From Aurantimonas sp. Leaf443 (GTDB lineage Bacteria; Pseudomonadota; Alphaproteobacteria; Rhizobiales; Rhizobiaceae), in the NCBI RefSeq assembly GCF_001425575.1, contig NZ_LMRD01000001.1, positions 459,745 to 523,744 on the forward strand: DNA of 64,000 nucleotides, written 5' to 3'. The translations under genes were made by a program, and so were the position numbers. The notes beneath the pieces are model-generated. The model saw nothing but the letters and a program-made list of their open reading frames with translations. It ran no database searches and had not been told where the DNA came from. Below are positions 38,586 to 47,561 of this stretch, in pieces (the first letter of the stretch is position 1; each line of letters starts with the position of its first letter).

Positions 38586-39832
38586 GCCTTCGCACCGTCC
38601 TCGCCCTCGCCCGCCGCGCGCGGGTCGAGCTCGAAGGTCTGGGGCGTGTTCACGCGGGCGATCGGGCTGGTGCGGAAGTCCGGCCGTTCGGAGGCGGGCT
38701 TCGCCTCGCGCCGGAAGGTGCGCCAGAGCGCGTAGGCGGCATAGACCGCCATGGCCGAGCCGAGGGCCTCGAACAGGGCGTGCGGGCCGAAACTCTCCAT
38801 CATGGCCGCCGCGTAGACCGGGCCGATCATCGTGCCGAAGCCGTAGAGGATGAGGAGTCCGCTCGAGGTCTGGACGAAGTTCTCCTTCCCGGCGAAGTCG
38901 TTGGCATGGGCGACGGCGAGCGAATAGGCGGGATAGATGATTCCGCCGAGGACGAAGGCGAGGGCGAAGAGCACGGCCGCCGCGCGCGGCATCAGGAGCG
39001 CGGCGACGGCGGCGGCGAGCACGCCGACGAGCCCGGCGATCACCATCACGCTGCGCCGGTCCAGACGGTCCGAAAGGCGCCCGAGCGGCATCTGGAAGGC
39101 GACCCCGCCGGCCATGGCGGCGACCGCCAGCGTCGCGGTCTGGGTCGTCGAGAGCCCCACTTTCTGCGCGAAGACCGGCGCCATGTTGCCCCAGGAACTC
39201 GACAGGACCCCCGCGCAGAGGACGCCGATGGCGGCGGCCGGCGAGTTGCGGAAGATCGATTTCAGGTCGAGCGTCACGCTCGTGAGGGGCCTCGGGCTCT
39301 GCGCCGAGGAGATGGCGGTCGGGATGACGGCGAGCGCGAAGAAGGCCGCGCAGAGCATGAAGGGCGCCGGCAGCGCGGGGTCGGCGAGCGGCATGAGGTA
39401 CTGCCCGCCCATCATCGCCGCCATGGTCACCGTCATGTAGAGCGAGAAGATCGTGCCGCGCGTCTCGTTGGTCACGCGCTCGTTCAGCCAGCTCTCGATC
39501 ACCATGTAGCTGCCCGCCAGCGCGAAGCCCGCCAGCGCCCGGAAGGCGACCCAGGCGATGGGATCGACCAGAAGACCGCACAGGAGGATGCTCGTCGCCA
39601 AGAGCGACGACAGGCAGGAGAAGGTGCGGATATGCCCGACCTGGCGCACGATGCGCGGCACGACGAGGCAGCCGAGCGTGAAGGCGAGCGCGTAGCCCGT
39701 GCCGAAAAGGCCGACCTGATAGCTCGACCAACCCTCGATCGTGCCGCGCACGGGCAGGAGAATGCCCATCAGCCCGGCTCCCGCCATCAGGAAGAAGGTC
39801 GAGGTCAGGAGGGGAACGATCGGCAGCAGCAT
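38567..39832 (-). CDS. MFS transporter
   Basis: A 421-residue permease with 12 hydrophobic segments; the start at 39832 (MLLPIVPLLTSTFF) removes a non-conserved 42-residue upstream reading. The order of features (GILLPVRGTIEGWSSYQVGLFG, SYMVIESWLNERVTNETRG, MPLGRLSDRLDRR) matches the YcaD/DUF-type MFS subgroup common in alphaproteobacteria. The cytoplasmic tail (~375-421) is Glu/Pro-rich. Substrate is unknown. It converges with abgT and shares its last bases. Confidence 0.85.
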   Translation of the reverse strand: MLLPIVPLLTSTFFLMAGAGLMGILLPVRGTIEGWSSYQVGLFGTGYALAFTLGCLVVPRIVRQVGHIRTFSCLSSLLATSILLCGLLVDPIAWVAFRALAGFALAGSYMVIESWLNERVTNETRGTIFSLYMTVTMAAMMGGQYLMPLADPALPAPFMLCAAFFALAVIPTAISSAQSPRPLTSVTLDLKSIFRNSPAAAIGVLCAGVLSSSWGNMAPVFAQKVGLSTTQTATLAVAAMAGGVAFQMPLGRLSDRLDRRSVMVIAGLVGVLAAAVAALLMPRAAAVLFALAFVLGGIIYPAYSLAVAHANDFAGKENFVQTSSGLLILYGFGTMIGPVYAAAMMESFGPHALFEALGSAMAVYAAYALWRTFRREAKPASERPDFRTSPIARVNTPQTFELDPRAAGEGEDGAKAQPAIG

Positions 39833-40015
39833 CGGACGGACTTCGGGCAGCGCGGCGGGATCGCGAGGGCAGGATCGCGCCAGCCCTAGAGCATCCGGGC
39901 TCGCGGCGATACCGAACGGAGACGCAAATTCACCGCGCCCGCGCCGTTCCGACTTCACCTTGCGGCGAAGAGCATTTACACTCCATGGTTGTAACTTCCC
40001 AAGGAGAGAAATGTC

Positions 40016-40450
40016 ATGGCCGCCGGATTCGAACCCCCGTCACGCCTGCCCGGTGGCTCGCCGGGGCGCAAGCTCTATGCCTGGCTCTTCGTCGCGGTCT
40101 CCTGCGTCGTTCTCGTGGCGACGGGGGTCGGCCAGGGGCGGACGCTGCCGCGCGACCTCCAGGATCTCTGCCGGCAATTTCGCCTCTGCTCGCCGCCGCC
40201 ACTGGGCGAGCTGCCCGACATGCAGTCGGGCTTCGGCCCCGGACACGGGGCGGAAGCGGCGGCGCAGCCCTATCTCGAGACGTATCGCGCGGCGAACCCG
40301 GACTACGACATCCGCTTCGTCGCGGATAACGGGCGGGAGAAGAACAGTTGCGACGACAGCGTCTTCAAGGTCGACTGCCGATACAGCTACGGCGGCACGT
40401 TCACCGCGACCCCGAAATGGCAGGGCAAGCTGGCATGGCTCGGCCTGTGA
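40016..40450 (+). CDS. hypothetical single-pass membrane protein
   Basis: A 144-residue protein with a good SD (AAGGAGA, 40001-40007) before ATG 40016. One membrane segment at about 21-40 (YAWLFVAVSCVVLVATGVG) leaves ~100 residues outside. These contain four cysteines in two pairs (CRQFRLC and CDDSVFKVDC), which suggests two disulfides in the periplasm. No family recognised. The region before it (39833-40015) is AT-richer and may carry divergent promoters for this gene and the MFS gene. Confidence 0.6.
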   Translation: MAAGFEPPSRLPGGSPGRKLYAWLFVAVSCVVLVATGVGQGRTLPRDLQDLCRQFRLCSPPPLGELPDMQSGFGPGHGAEAAAQPYLETYRAANPDYDIRFVADNGREKNSCDDSVFKVDCRYSYGGTFTATPKWQGKLAWLGL

Positions 40451-40534
40451 GCCGGCGGGCCTCGACCGAAGACAACCCGAAATAGAAGAACGGCGATGGC
40501 GGCCGGGCCCGTCGGCCGGTCCGGCGATCCGGGC

Positions 40535-41434
40535 TCAGTCCGCCGTCGCCGTCTCGTCGAGCCTTGCCTTCACCGCCATCAGGTCGCGCCAGGCCAGCCG
40601 CTTCTGGGCCGGCTGGCGCAGGAGATAGGCGGGGTGCAGCATCGGCATGACCGCCACCGAGGCCTCGCAGGTGACGTCGAAGGCATAGGTCTGCCAGCGT
40701 CCGCGAAGCCGCAGGATGCCCTCGTCCGAGCCGAGCAGGGCCTTCACCGCGGGCGAGCCGAGGCACAGGAGGATCTGCGGGCGCACCAGCTCGATATGGC
40801 GCTGGAGGAAGGGCAGGCAGGCCTGCGTCTCGGCCGGGGTCGGCGGCCGGTTGCCGGGCGGACGCCAGGGGACCGTGTTCGTCACGCGCACCGCGCTCCG
40901 GTCCACGCCGATCGCCGCCAGCATCCGGTCCAGCAGGCGGCCGGAGCGCCCGACGAAGGGCATGCCGGCCTGGTCTTCCTCGCGGCCGGGCGCCTCGCCG
41001 ACGATCATGATGCGCGCCGCGTCCGGTCCGTCGCCGAAGACGGTCGAGCGCGCCGAGATGCGCAGGTTGCAGCCGTCGAAGGCTTCCAGCGCCGCGCGCA
41101 GCTCATCCAGCGTTTGCGCGCTCGCCGCCCGCGCCCGCGCGTCCGCGACGGCGAGGTCCCCGGGCACCGCGACGCGCGGGGCGGCGCTCTCGCGCTGCGG
41201 CTCGGCGGCCGGGCGCTCGGCGCGCGGCTGCGGCGCCGGCCGCGCCGTCATCGGCTCGCGCGCGGTCTCGGCCTCGCCGCGGCGCGCGCGGCGTGCCTCG
41301 ATCTCGGCGCGGGTCTCGGCGAGCCTGTCGCGCGCCGTCTCCTGCACGATCGTGCCGAGCCCGGCCTCGCTCCACCAGGCGAGGAGGGCGAGGGCGGCCT
41401 CGGTGTCGGCAGCGGACAGGGGGCGGGCGGTCAT
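40535..41434 (-). CDS. uracil-DNA glycosylase, family 4-like
   Basis: A 299-residue protein. The first ~110 residues are an Ala/Arg-rich low-complexity extension (SPO1-polymerase-like in some members). The catalytic domain (from ~115) has motif 1 GEAPGREEDQAGMPFVG near 146, NTVPWRPPGNRPP near 186 and motif 2 HPAYLLRQ near 267. Family-4 enzymes remove uracil from DNA and carry a [4Fe-4S] cluster. Cysteines C122, C206 and C224 are present, but the usual first cysteine three residues before C122 is F119, so the cluster may be altered. Confidence 0.85.
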   Translation of the reverse strand: MTARPLSAADTEAALALLAWWSEAGLGTIVQETARDRLAETRAEIEARRARRGEAETAREPMTARPAPQPRAERPAAEPQRESAAPRVAVPGDLAVADARARAASAQTLDELRAALEAFDGCNLRISARSTVFGDGPDAARIMIVGEAPGREEDQAGMPFVGRSGRLLDRMLAAIGVDRSAVRVTNTVPWRPPGNRPPTPAETQACLPFLQRHIELVRPQILLCLGSPAVKALLGSDEGILRLRGRWQTYAFDVTCEASVAVMPMLHPAYLLRQPAQKRLAWRDLMAVKARLDETATAD

Positions 41435-41617
41435 GCGCCGGTTCTAGCGCATTCGCGGGCGCGCGGCGACGGGCGCGACGCAAGGCGCGAGGGCGTCCGG
41501 TTTGAAACTGCGGGGGAAGCTGCTTAGAACCGGTCGAGACAAGGCGCCGACCCCAGCCCCCGCCGACGGCCCGGACGCGGCCGGGCTTTCCCACGACATG
41601 AAGGACCGATCCAAGCG

Positions 41618-43276
41618 ATGAGCGAGCTTCTTCCCGAGCGCGAGGCGATGGAATTCGACGTGGTGATCGTGGGCGCCGGCCCGGCCGGCCTCGCCGCCGC
41701 GATTCGCCTGAAGCAGCTCGATCCCGACCTCTCGGTCGTCGTCCTGGAGAAGGGCGGCGAGGTCGGGGCGCACATCCTGTCGGGCAACGTCCTCGATCCG
41801 TCGGCGCTCGACCGGCTCCTGCCGGAGTGGCGGCAGGAGGAGACGCCGATCCGCACGCCCGTGACCGACGACCGCTTCTATTTCTACGGGCCGCAGGGCT
41901 CGCTGCGCCTGCCGAACGCGCTGATGCCCAGGCTGATGAACAATCACGGCAACTTCGTCGTCTCGCTCGGCCTCGTCTGCAAATGGCTCGCCGAGAAGGC
42001 CGAGGCGCTGGGCGTCGAGATCTATCCGGGCTTTGCCGCCGCCGAACTCCTCTTCGACGAGGCGGGCGCGGTGGTCGGCGTCGCCACCGGCGACATGGGC
42101 ATCACGCGCAGCGGCGAGCCCGGGCCGGCGCATCAGCGGGGCATGGCGCTGATGGGCAAATACGTCCTCGTCGGCGAGGGCGTGCGCGGCTCGCTCGCCA
42201 AGCAGCTGATGGCCAGGTTCGGCCTACAGGCGGGGCGCGAGCCGCAGAAGTTCGGTCTCGGCCTCAAGGAGCTGTGGGAGATCGCGCCCGAGAAGTCCGT
42301 GCCCGGCCGCGTCCAGCATTCCTTCGGCTGGCCGCTCGACGCGCGCACCGGCGGCGGCTCCTTCCTCTATCATCTCGGAGGCAACCAGGTCTTCGTCGGC
42401 TTCGTCGTGCACCTGAACTACAAGAACCCCTATCTCTCGCCCTTCGAGGAGTTCCAGCGCTTCAAGACCCATCCCGACATCGCCGCGCTTCTGGAAGGGG
42501 GCAAGCGCCTCGCCTACGGCGCGCGCGCCATCACCGAGGGCGGCTACCAGTCGGTGCCCAAGCTCGTCTTCCCCGGCGGCGCGCTGATCGGCTGCTCGGC
42601 CGGCTTCGTCAACGTGCCGCGCATCAAGGGCGCGCACAACGCGATGACGTCCGGCATGCTGGCGGCGGAAGCCGCCGTCGAGGCGATCGGGGCCGGACGC
42701 GCGCATGACGAGCTCGCCGCCTACGAAGCGGCGTGGCGCGAGAGCCCCATCGGGCGCGACCTCAAGCCCGTGCGCAACGTGAAGCCGCTCTGGTCGAAAT
42801 ACGGCACGATGCTCGGCATCGCGCTCGGCGGCATCGATATGTGGACCAACCAGCTCTTCGGTCGCTCGCTCTTCGGCACGCTCGGTCACGGCAAGCCCGA
42901 CCATGCGAGTCTGGATCCCGCCGCCGAGCACAAGCCGATCGCCTATCCCCGGCCCGACGGCACGCTGACCTTCGACAAGGTCTCCTCGGTCTATCTGTCG
43001 AACACCAATCACGAGGAGGACCAGCCGGTGCATCTCGTGGTGCGGGACCCGGCGCTGCAGCACGCGTCCGAACTCGGCGTCTATGGCGGCCCCTCGCAGC
43101 GTTACTGCCCGGCCGGCGTCTACGAATGGGTGAAGGACGGCGACGGCTCGGACCGCTACGTCATCAACGCGCAGAACTGCGTGCACTGCAAGACCTGCGA
43201 CATCAAGGATCCGAACCAGAACATCGACTGGCAGCCCCCGCAGGGCGGCGAGGGGCCGGTCTACCAGACGATGTGA
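41618..43276 (+). CDS. electron transfer flavoprotein-ubiquinone oxidoreductase (ETF-QO)
   Basis: A 552-residue inner-membrane-associated flavoprotein. FAD-binding signature VIVGAGPAGLAAAIRL at ~15-30; ubiquinone/FAD domain continuing through GCSAGFVNVPRIKGAHNAM; and a C-terminal ferredoxin-type domain with C521, C524 and C527 (NCVHCKTCDIKDPNQNI) plus an upstream cysteine in RYCPAGVYEWV. It passes electrons from fatty-acid and amino-acid dehydrogenases, via ETF, to ubiquinone. ETF genes are not in this window. Complete and typical. Confidence 0.95.
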   Translation: MSELLPEREAMEFDVVIVGAGPAGLAAAIRLKQLDPDLSVVVLEKGGEVGAHILSGNVLDPSALDRLLPEWRQEETPIRTPVTDDRFYFYGPQGSLRLPNALMPRLMNNHGNFVVSLGLVCKWLAEKAEALGVEIYPGFAAAELLFDEAGAVVGVATGDMGITRSGEPGPAHQRGMALMGKYVLVGEGVRGSLAKQLMARFGLQAGREPQKFGLGLKELWEIAPEKSVPGRVQHSFGWPLDARTGGGSFLYHLGGNQVFVGFVVHLNYKNPYLSPFEEFQRFKTHPDIAALLEGGKRLAYGARAITEGGYQSVPKLVFPGGALIGCSAGFVNVPRIKGAHNAMTSGMLAAEAAVEAIGAGRAHDELAAYEAAWRESPIGRDLKPVRNVKPLWSKYGTMLGIALGGIDMWTNQLFGRSLFGTLGHGKPDHASLDPAAEHKPIAYPRPDGTLTFDKVSSVYLSNTNHEEDQPVHLVVRDPALQHASELGVYGGPSQRYCPAGVYEWVKDGDGSDRYVINAQNCVHCKTCDIKDPNQNIDWQPPQGGEGPVYQTM

Positions 43277-43286
43277 ACGGGCGCCG

Positions 43287-44339
43287 TCAGCGCGCCACCA
43301 CGTCGACGGCGGGCGGGCTCGCCCGCCGCTCCGGCAGCACGAAGCGCACCACGACCGGGAGATGGTCCGAGGCGGTCGCCTCGCCGGTGGCAGCGCTGAC
43401 GATGCCGATCTGCGGCGAGGCGAGGATGTTGTCGATCGGCAGGCCGAGCGGGCCGACCAGCGCGGCCGGCAGGGTCCGATGCAGCCAGGTCGGGCCGAGG
43501 CCGCCCACGGGACGCGTGCCGACCGCCTCCGCATAGGTGCCGACCGCCCCGCTCCAGGGCGCGGCGTTGAAGTCGCCGCCGATCAGAACCGGGCTCGGCA
43601 GGGCCGCCAGCACGCTTTGCAGCGCCCCGATCTGGTACCAGTGCGGATGCGGCCAGGGCCATTGCAGGTGTTCGGAGACGATGGAGGCGACGACGCCGTT
43701 GAAGTCGATGCGCCGCATCGCGAAGCCGTCGTCGGCCTGGCACAGGCCCGTCTCGTCGGCGAAGGGCCGCCGCGAGAGGATCGCGGTGCCGCCGACCGAG
43801 TAGGGCTGCGGCGCCGTCCCGCAGTAATATTGATAGGGATAGGCCGAGATCAGCGTCTCCAGCCGCTCGCGCCAGTCCGGCGTCACCTCCTGCGCCGTCA
43901 CGACGTCCGGGCGAAGCTGCGCGATGCGCGAAAGGGCCGGGGTCTTGTCCGCCGCATCGTAGCGAAGGTTCATCTGCAGGAGCGTGTAGACCGGCCGCTC
44001 CAGGGGTGGCGCGCCGGCATCCGCCGCGGCGACGTAGAAGGGCAGCACCGTATAGAGCCCCGCCGCGCCGGCGATGAGCGCCGCGGCGGCGGGAAGCCGT
44101 GCGGCATCGAGCGGCCGGACCCGGAACCCCGGAAGGAGCACGAGCAGGCCCGCGCCGAGCGCCAGGACGCTCAGCTGCGCCCGGAAATGGCTGAGGGAAT
44201 CGAAGGCCCAGACCGCGCGGCCGAAGAAGCCGGCCAGGATCGCCGAGGCGAGCGCGAGGAGCGCCAGGGCGACGAGCGCGCCGAGGAGCGTCCCGAAGGC
44301 CGGCCCCCGCCGGGACGGCGCACGTGTCCTTGCGGTCAT
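43287..44339 (-). CDS. membrane-anchored endonuclease/exonuclease/phosphatase-family protein
   Basis: A 350-residue protein. Three hydrophobic segments (~15-40, ~53-70, ~84-105) precede an EEP domain (~118-335) that faces the periplasm if the topology is as predicted. Active-site blocks: MNLRYD, VTAQEVTPDWRE, LIGGDFNAAPWS and ATASDHLPVVVRF, giving the metal and catalytic Asn, Glu, Asp and His. Such proteins cleave phosphodiesters or phosphoesters; the substrate is unknown. It starts four bases after the amn stop, so both belong to one operon. Confidence 0.82.
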   Translation of the reverse strand: MTARTRAPSRRGPAFGTLLGALVALALLALASAILAGFFGRAVWAFDSLSHFRAQLSVLALGAGLLVLLPGFRVRPLDAARLPAAAALIAGAAGLYTVLPFYVAAADAGAPPLERPVYTLLQMNLRYDAADKTPALSRIAQLRPDVVTAQEVTPDWRERLETLISAYPYQYYCGTAPQPYSVGGTAILSRRPFADETGLCQADDGFAMRRIDFNGVVASIVSEHLQWPWPHPHWYQIGALQSVLAALPSPVLIGGDFNAAPWSGAVGTYAEAVGTRPVGGLGPTWLHRTLPAALVGPLGLPIDNILASPQIGIVSAATGEATASDHLPVVVRFVLPERRASPPAVDVVAR

Positions 44340-44343
44340 CGGA

Positions 44344-45846
44344 CTATTGGAACGCCGTCTCGAAGAAGGAGCGCAGCTTGCGCGAATGCATGCGCTCGCT
44401 CGGGATCTCCTGCAGCAGCTGCAGCGCGCGGATGCCGATGCGCAGATGCTGCGCCACCTGCCGCTTGTAGAAGTCCGTCGCCATGCCCGGCAGTTTCAGC
44501 TCGCCGTGCAGCGGCTTGTCGGAGACGCACAGGAGCGTGCCGTAGGGCACGCGGAAGCGGAAGCCGTTGGCCGCGATCGTCGCCGATTCCATGTCGAGCG
44601 CGATGGCGCGCGACTGCGACAGGCGCTGCGCCGGCTCGGTCTGGTCGCGCAATTCCCAGTTGCGGTTGTCGATCGTGGCCACCGTGCCGGTGCGCATGAT
44701 CTTCTTGAGGTCGTAGCCGGACAGGCCGGTGATCTCGGCCACCGCCTGCTCCAGCGCCACCTGGACCTCGGCGAGCGCGGGGATGGGAACCCAGATCGGC
44801 AGGTCCGCGTCGAGCACGTGGTCCTCGCGCACATAGGCGTGGGCGAGCACGTAGTCGCCGAGTTCCTGCGTGTTGCGCAGGCCCGCGCAATGGCCGAGCA
44901 TGAGCCAGGCATGGGGCCGCAGCACCGCGACATGGTCGGTGATCGTCTTGGCGTTGGAGGGGCCGACGCCGATATTGATCATGGTGATGCCGTGCCCGTC
45001 CTCGCGCTTGAGGTGGTAGGCCGGCATCTGCGGCAGTCGCAGCGGCGCCATGCCGCTCTCGGCCGCCCGCTCGCCGGGCCGCGTCACCACGTTGCCCGGC
45101 TCCACGAAGCCGGTATAGCCCCCGCCGCCCTCGGCCATGAGTTCGCGCGCCAGCATGCAGAACTCGTCGATGTAGAACTGGTAGTTCGTGAAGAGGACGA
45201 AGTTCTGGAAGTGCTGCGGGCTCGTCGCCGAATAGTGCGACAGGCGGTGGAGCGAATAGTCCACCCGCTGCGCCGTGAACGGGGCGAGCGGCATGGCCTC
45301 GTCGGCCTTGGGCGTGAAGTTGCCGTTGACGATCCGGTCGTCCGTCGCCTCGAGGTCGGGCACGTCGAAGATGTCGCGCAAGGGGCAGCCGAGCCGCTCG
45401 GCCGCCGAGCCGTCGACATAGGAGCCTTCGGGAAAGGCGAAATGCAGCGGGATCGGCGTGCGGGACTCGGCCACCAGCACGGGCTGGCCGTGATTGCGCA
45501 CGAGATGGCCGATCTGCTCGGTCAGGTAGCGCGAGAAGAGGTCCGGCCGGGTGATCGTCGCGGCATAGCGGCCGGGGCGGGGCACGTGGCCGAAGGCGAG
45601 GCGGGAATCGATGCGCGCGTGGCTCGCGGTCGCGATCGAGACCTCCGGGTAGAAGGCGCGGTATCGACGGGTGGCATCGGCGCTTTCGAGCACGGTCTCG
45701 AAGCTCCTGCCGAGAAAGCCGACGGACCGCTCGTAGAGGGCCGTGATCGCGGCCACCGCCTCCGCGGGGTCGGTGAAATAGCGCGGCTCGGGGGCCGGCG
45801 GCGTCAGATAAAGCGGCTCGGAGAGGGTCTGGAAGGGCTTGGTCAT
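44344..45846 (-). CDS. amn: AMP nucleosidase
   Basis: A 500-residue enzyme that splits AMP into adenine and ribose 5-phosphate, controlling adenylate pools. The N-terminal regulatory domain (~1-170) is followed by the nucleoside-phosphorylase-like catalytic domain, with TMINIGVGPSNAKTITDH near 297, GHCAGLRNTQELGDYVLAHA near 328 and ALDMESATIAANGFRFR near 422. Length and order match bacterial Amn. The EEP-family gene follows closely on the same strand. Confidence 0.94.
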   Translation of the reverse strand: MTKPFQTLSEPLYLTPPAPEPRYFTDPAEAVAAITALYERSVGFLGRSFETVLESADATRRYRAFYPEVSIATASHARIDSRLAFGHVPRPGRYAATITRPDLFSRYLTEQIGHLVRNHGQPVLVAESRTPIPLHFAFPEGSYVDGSAAERLGCPLRDIFDVPDLEATDDRIVNGNFTPKADEAMPLAPFTAQRVDYSLHRLSHYSATSPQHFQNFVLFTNYQFYIDEFCMLARELMAEGGGGYTGFVEPGNVVTRPGERAAESGMAPLRLPQMPAYHLKREDGHGITMINIGVGPSNAKTITDHVAVLRPHAWLMLGHCAGLRNTQELGDYVLAHAYVREDHVLDADLPIWVPIPALAEVQVALEQAVAEITGLSGYDLKKIMRTGTVATIDNRNWELRDQTEPAQRLSQSRAIALDMESATIAANGFRFRVPYGTLLCVSDKPLHGELKLPGMATDFYKRQVAQHLRIGIRALQLLQEIPSERMHSRKLRSFFETAFQ

Positions 45847-45901
45847 GATCCTCTTTAATCGCGGCCGGTGGCAGCGAGAAGACGGGGACGGACCACAATC
45901 G

Positions 45902-46081
45902 TCAGAAACGGCCGGGTTCGCGCGCGATCGGGCAGACGATGCCGGCCGTATAGTCGCAGCCTCTGCCGTCCGCCGCCACGAAGGCGCCGCCCGGCCGCTC
46001 GCCGAGGCCGGTGGCGAGGAGGCCGACGCAGAATCCGAAGCCGGCGACGAGCATGGAGATCTTGGCCCATTTCGACGTCAT
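45902..46081 (-). CDS. small exported or membrane-anchored protein, 59 residues
   Basis: ATG at 46081 is preceded on the minus strand by GAGAGGAGG, a strong ribosome site; longer in-frame starts lack one. The N-terminus MTSKWAKISMLVAGFGFCVG is a membrane anchor or signal peptide. The remaining ~35 residues contain two cysteines (GCDYTAGIVC), probably a disulfide. Family unknown. It is 55 bases upstream of amn on the same strand and divergent from the GST gene. Confidence 0.55.
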   Translation of the reverse strand: MTSKWAKISMLVAGFGFCVGLLATGLGERPGGAFVAADGRGCDYTAGIVCPIAREPGRF

Positions 46082-46268
46082 GGCATTCCTCCTCTCGTCT
46101 CTCGCGCCCATCCTGCCGCGGCGATGCTGAACGCAGGCTGACAGGCCGCGGGGCGGCTCCCGGCCGGACCGTGAACAGCCCGTTCGATGCGCAGGCCTTT
46201 GTCGCCCGCCTCCTGCGCACTACCCTTTCGCTTCCGGAACGAACGCGAAACGAGCGAACGGAGCTTCC

Positions 46269-46976
46269 ATGGCGACACAGACCCAGCCGATCCAGCTCTA
46301 CTATTGGCCGACGCCCAACGGCTGGAAGGTCTCGATCATGCTTGAGGAACTCAAGCTGCCTTACGAGGTCACCTACGTCAACATCGGCGCAGGAGATCAG
46401 TTCAAGCCGGATTTCCTCAAGATCTCCCCGAACAACCGCATGCCGGCGATCGTCGATCCGCAAGGGCCGGGCGGCGAGCCGATCTCGGTCTTCGAGTCCG
46501 GCGCGATCCTGCAATATCTCGGGCGCAAGTCCGGGGCCTTCTATCCCGCCGAGGAGCGCGCCCGCGTCGCCGTGGACGAGTGGCTGTTCTGGCAGATGGG
46601 CGGGCTCGGCCCGATGGCCGGCCAGGCCCACCACTTCCGCAACTACGCGCCGGAAAAGGTGCCCTACGGCATCGAGCGCTACACCAACGAGGTGAACCGC
46701 CTCTACGGGGTGATGAACAAGCGCCTCGCCGAGAACGCCTATCTCGCGGGGCCGGACTATTCCATCGCCGACATGGCCTGCGTCGGCTGGATCAAGCCGT
46801 ACAGGAACCAGGGTCAGGAGATCGAGGACTTCCCGCATCTCAAGCGCTGGTTCGAGACGGTCATGGCACGGCCCGCCGTCCTTGCCGGCATGGCGCTCGG
46901 AGAGGACCGGCGCTCGAACCTTGCCGACGACAAGGACGCGCAGAAAGTGCTCTTCGGCCAGCGCGCCAAGGACTGA
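46269..46976 (+). CDS. glutathione S-transferase, YfcG/YghU-like (Nu class)
   Basis: A 235-residue GST. The N-terminal thioredoxin-like domain (1-~88) reads YYWPTPNGWKVSIMLEEL and SPNNRMPAIVD, with FESGAILQYLG for the gamma-glutamyl binding site. TPNGxK is the mark of the Nu-class enzymes YfcG and YghU, which act as disulfide reductases using glutathione. The helical C-terminal domain includes YSIADMACVGWIKPY. Probably a cytosolic redox enzyme; substrate unknown. A bidirectional hairpin follows. Confidence 0.88.
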   Translation: MATQTQPIQLYYWPTPNGWKVSIMLEELKLPYEVTYVNIGAGDQFKPDFLKISPNNRMPAIVDPQGPGGEPISVFESGAILQYLGRKSGAFYPAEERARVAVDEWLFWQMGGLGPMAGQAHHFRNYAPEKVPYGIERYTNEVNRLYGVMNKRLAENAYLAGPDYSIADMACVGWIKPYRNQGQEIEDFPHLKRWFETVMARPAVLAGMALGEDRRSNLADDKDAQKVLFGQRAKD

Positions 46977-46989
46977 CGCGACGCTTCGA

Positions 46990-47021
46990 GACCATCCGGC
47001 GTCAGGCGGCGCCGGATGGTC
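46990..47021. terminator. bidirectional terminator between the GST and DUF2147 genes
   Basis: A perfect 12-bp stem (GACCATCCGGCG / CGCCGGATGGTC) with an 8-base loop sits between two convergent genes. There is no long T-run, but the position and perfect pairing fit a shared 3'-end hairpin. Confidence 0.6.
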
Positions 47022-47030
47022 GTGGGCCGG

Positions 47031-47375
47031 TCAGACGCGCGTCCGGACCTGGCTCTTGCAGAAGATCTTCAGCGCGCAGCCCGCGAGCTTCAGGGTCGAT
47101 CCCTCGATGACCGCGCGTCCCTGGTGGGTGCGCTCGTCGCGCAGGCCGGTCACCGTGCCGCCGTAGCTCTCGCCGGTCCCGCTCGTCCGTCCGGCCGCCT
47201 TGCCCTTGTGGCGCTCCGAGGCGACCGTCGCGCAATAGCTGTCGCCGCAGGCGGAGATCTCAACGATGCCGCCGCCCGGGGCGCGCCATTGTCCGACGAT
47301 CGGCTCCGCGGCCATCGCCGCCGTGACGGAGAATGCCGCCAGAGCGACGGAGGGACCCATGATCTTCAGCTTCAC
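47031..47375 (-). CDS. DUF2147 periplasmic protein, copy 1
   Basis: A 114-residue exported protein; the signal peptide ends near residue 22 (TAAMA). The mature part is a small lipocalin-like DUF2147 domain: EPIVGQWRAPGG, ISACGDSYCATV, then LAGCALKIFCKSQVRTRV. Four cysteines in two pairs suggest disulfides. Function of DUF2147 is not established. The internal ATG six codons in is an alternative start. Two paralogues lie 1.1-1.7 kb away around a diguanylate cyclase gene. Confidence 0.82.
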   Translation of the reverse strand: MKLKIMGPSVALAAFSVTAAMAAEPIVGQWRAPGGGIVEISACGDSYCATVASERHKGKAAGRTSGTGESYGGTVTGLRDERTHQGRAVIEGSTLKLAGCALKIFCKSQVRTRV

Positions 47376-47561
47376 GGCTCTCTCTTCGAGACGAGGAAAG
47401 AAGAAGCCCTCTCACCGGAGCTTGGTTGCGGACCGTGCCGACTTCGCGATCGCGCAGCGCCGCTCTCTTTCTTAACAGGGAATGTCACCCGCACTTATCG
47501 CCGAATTAAGCAGGCGGCTATAGAGCCGAAGGCCGGTAAGGCCGAGCCTTCACGGAGCCCG

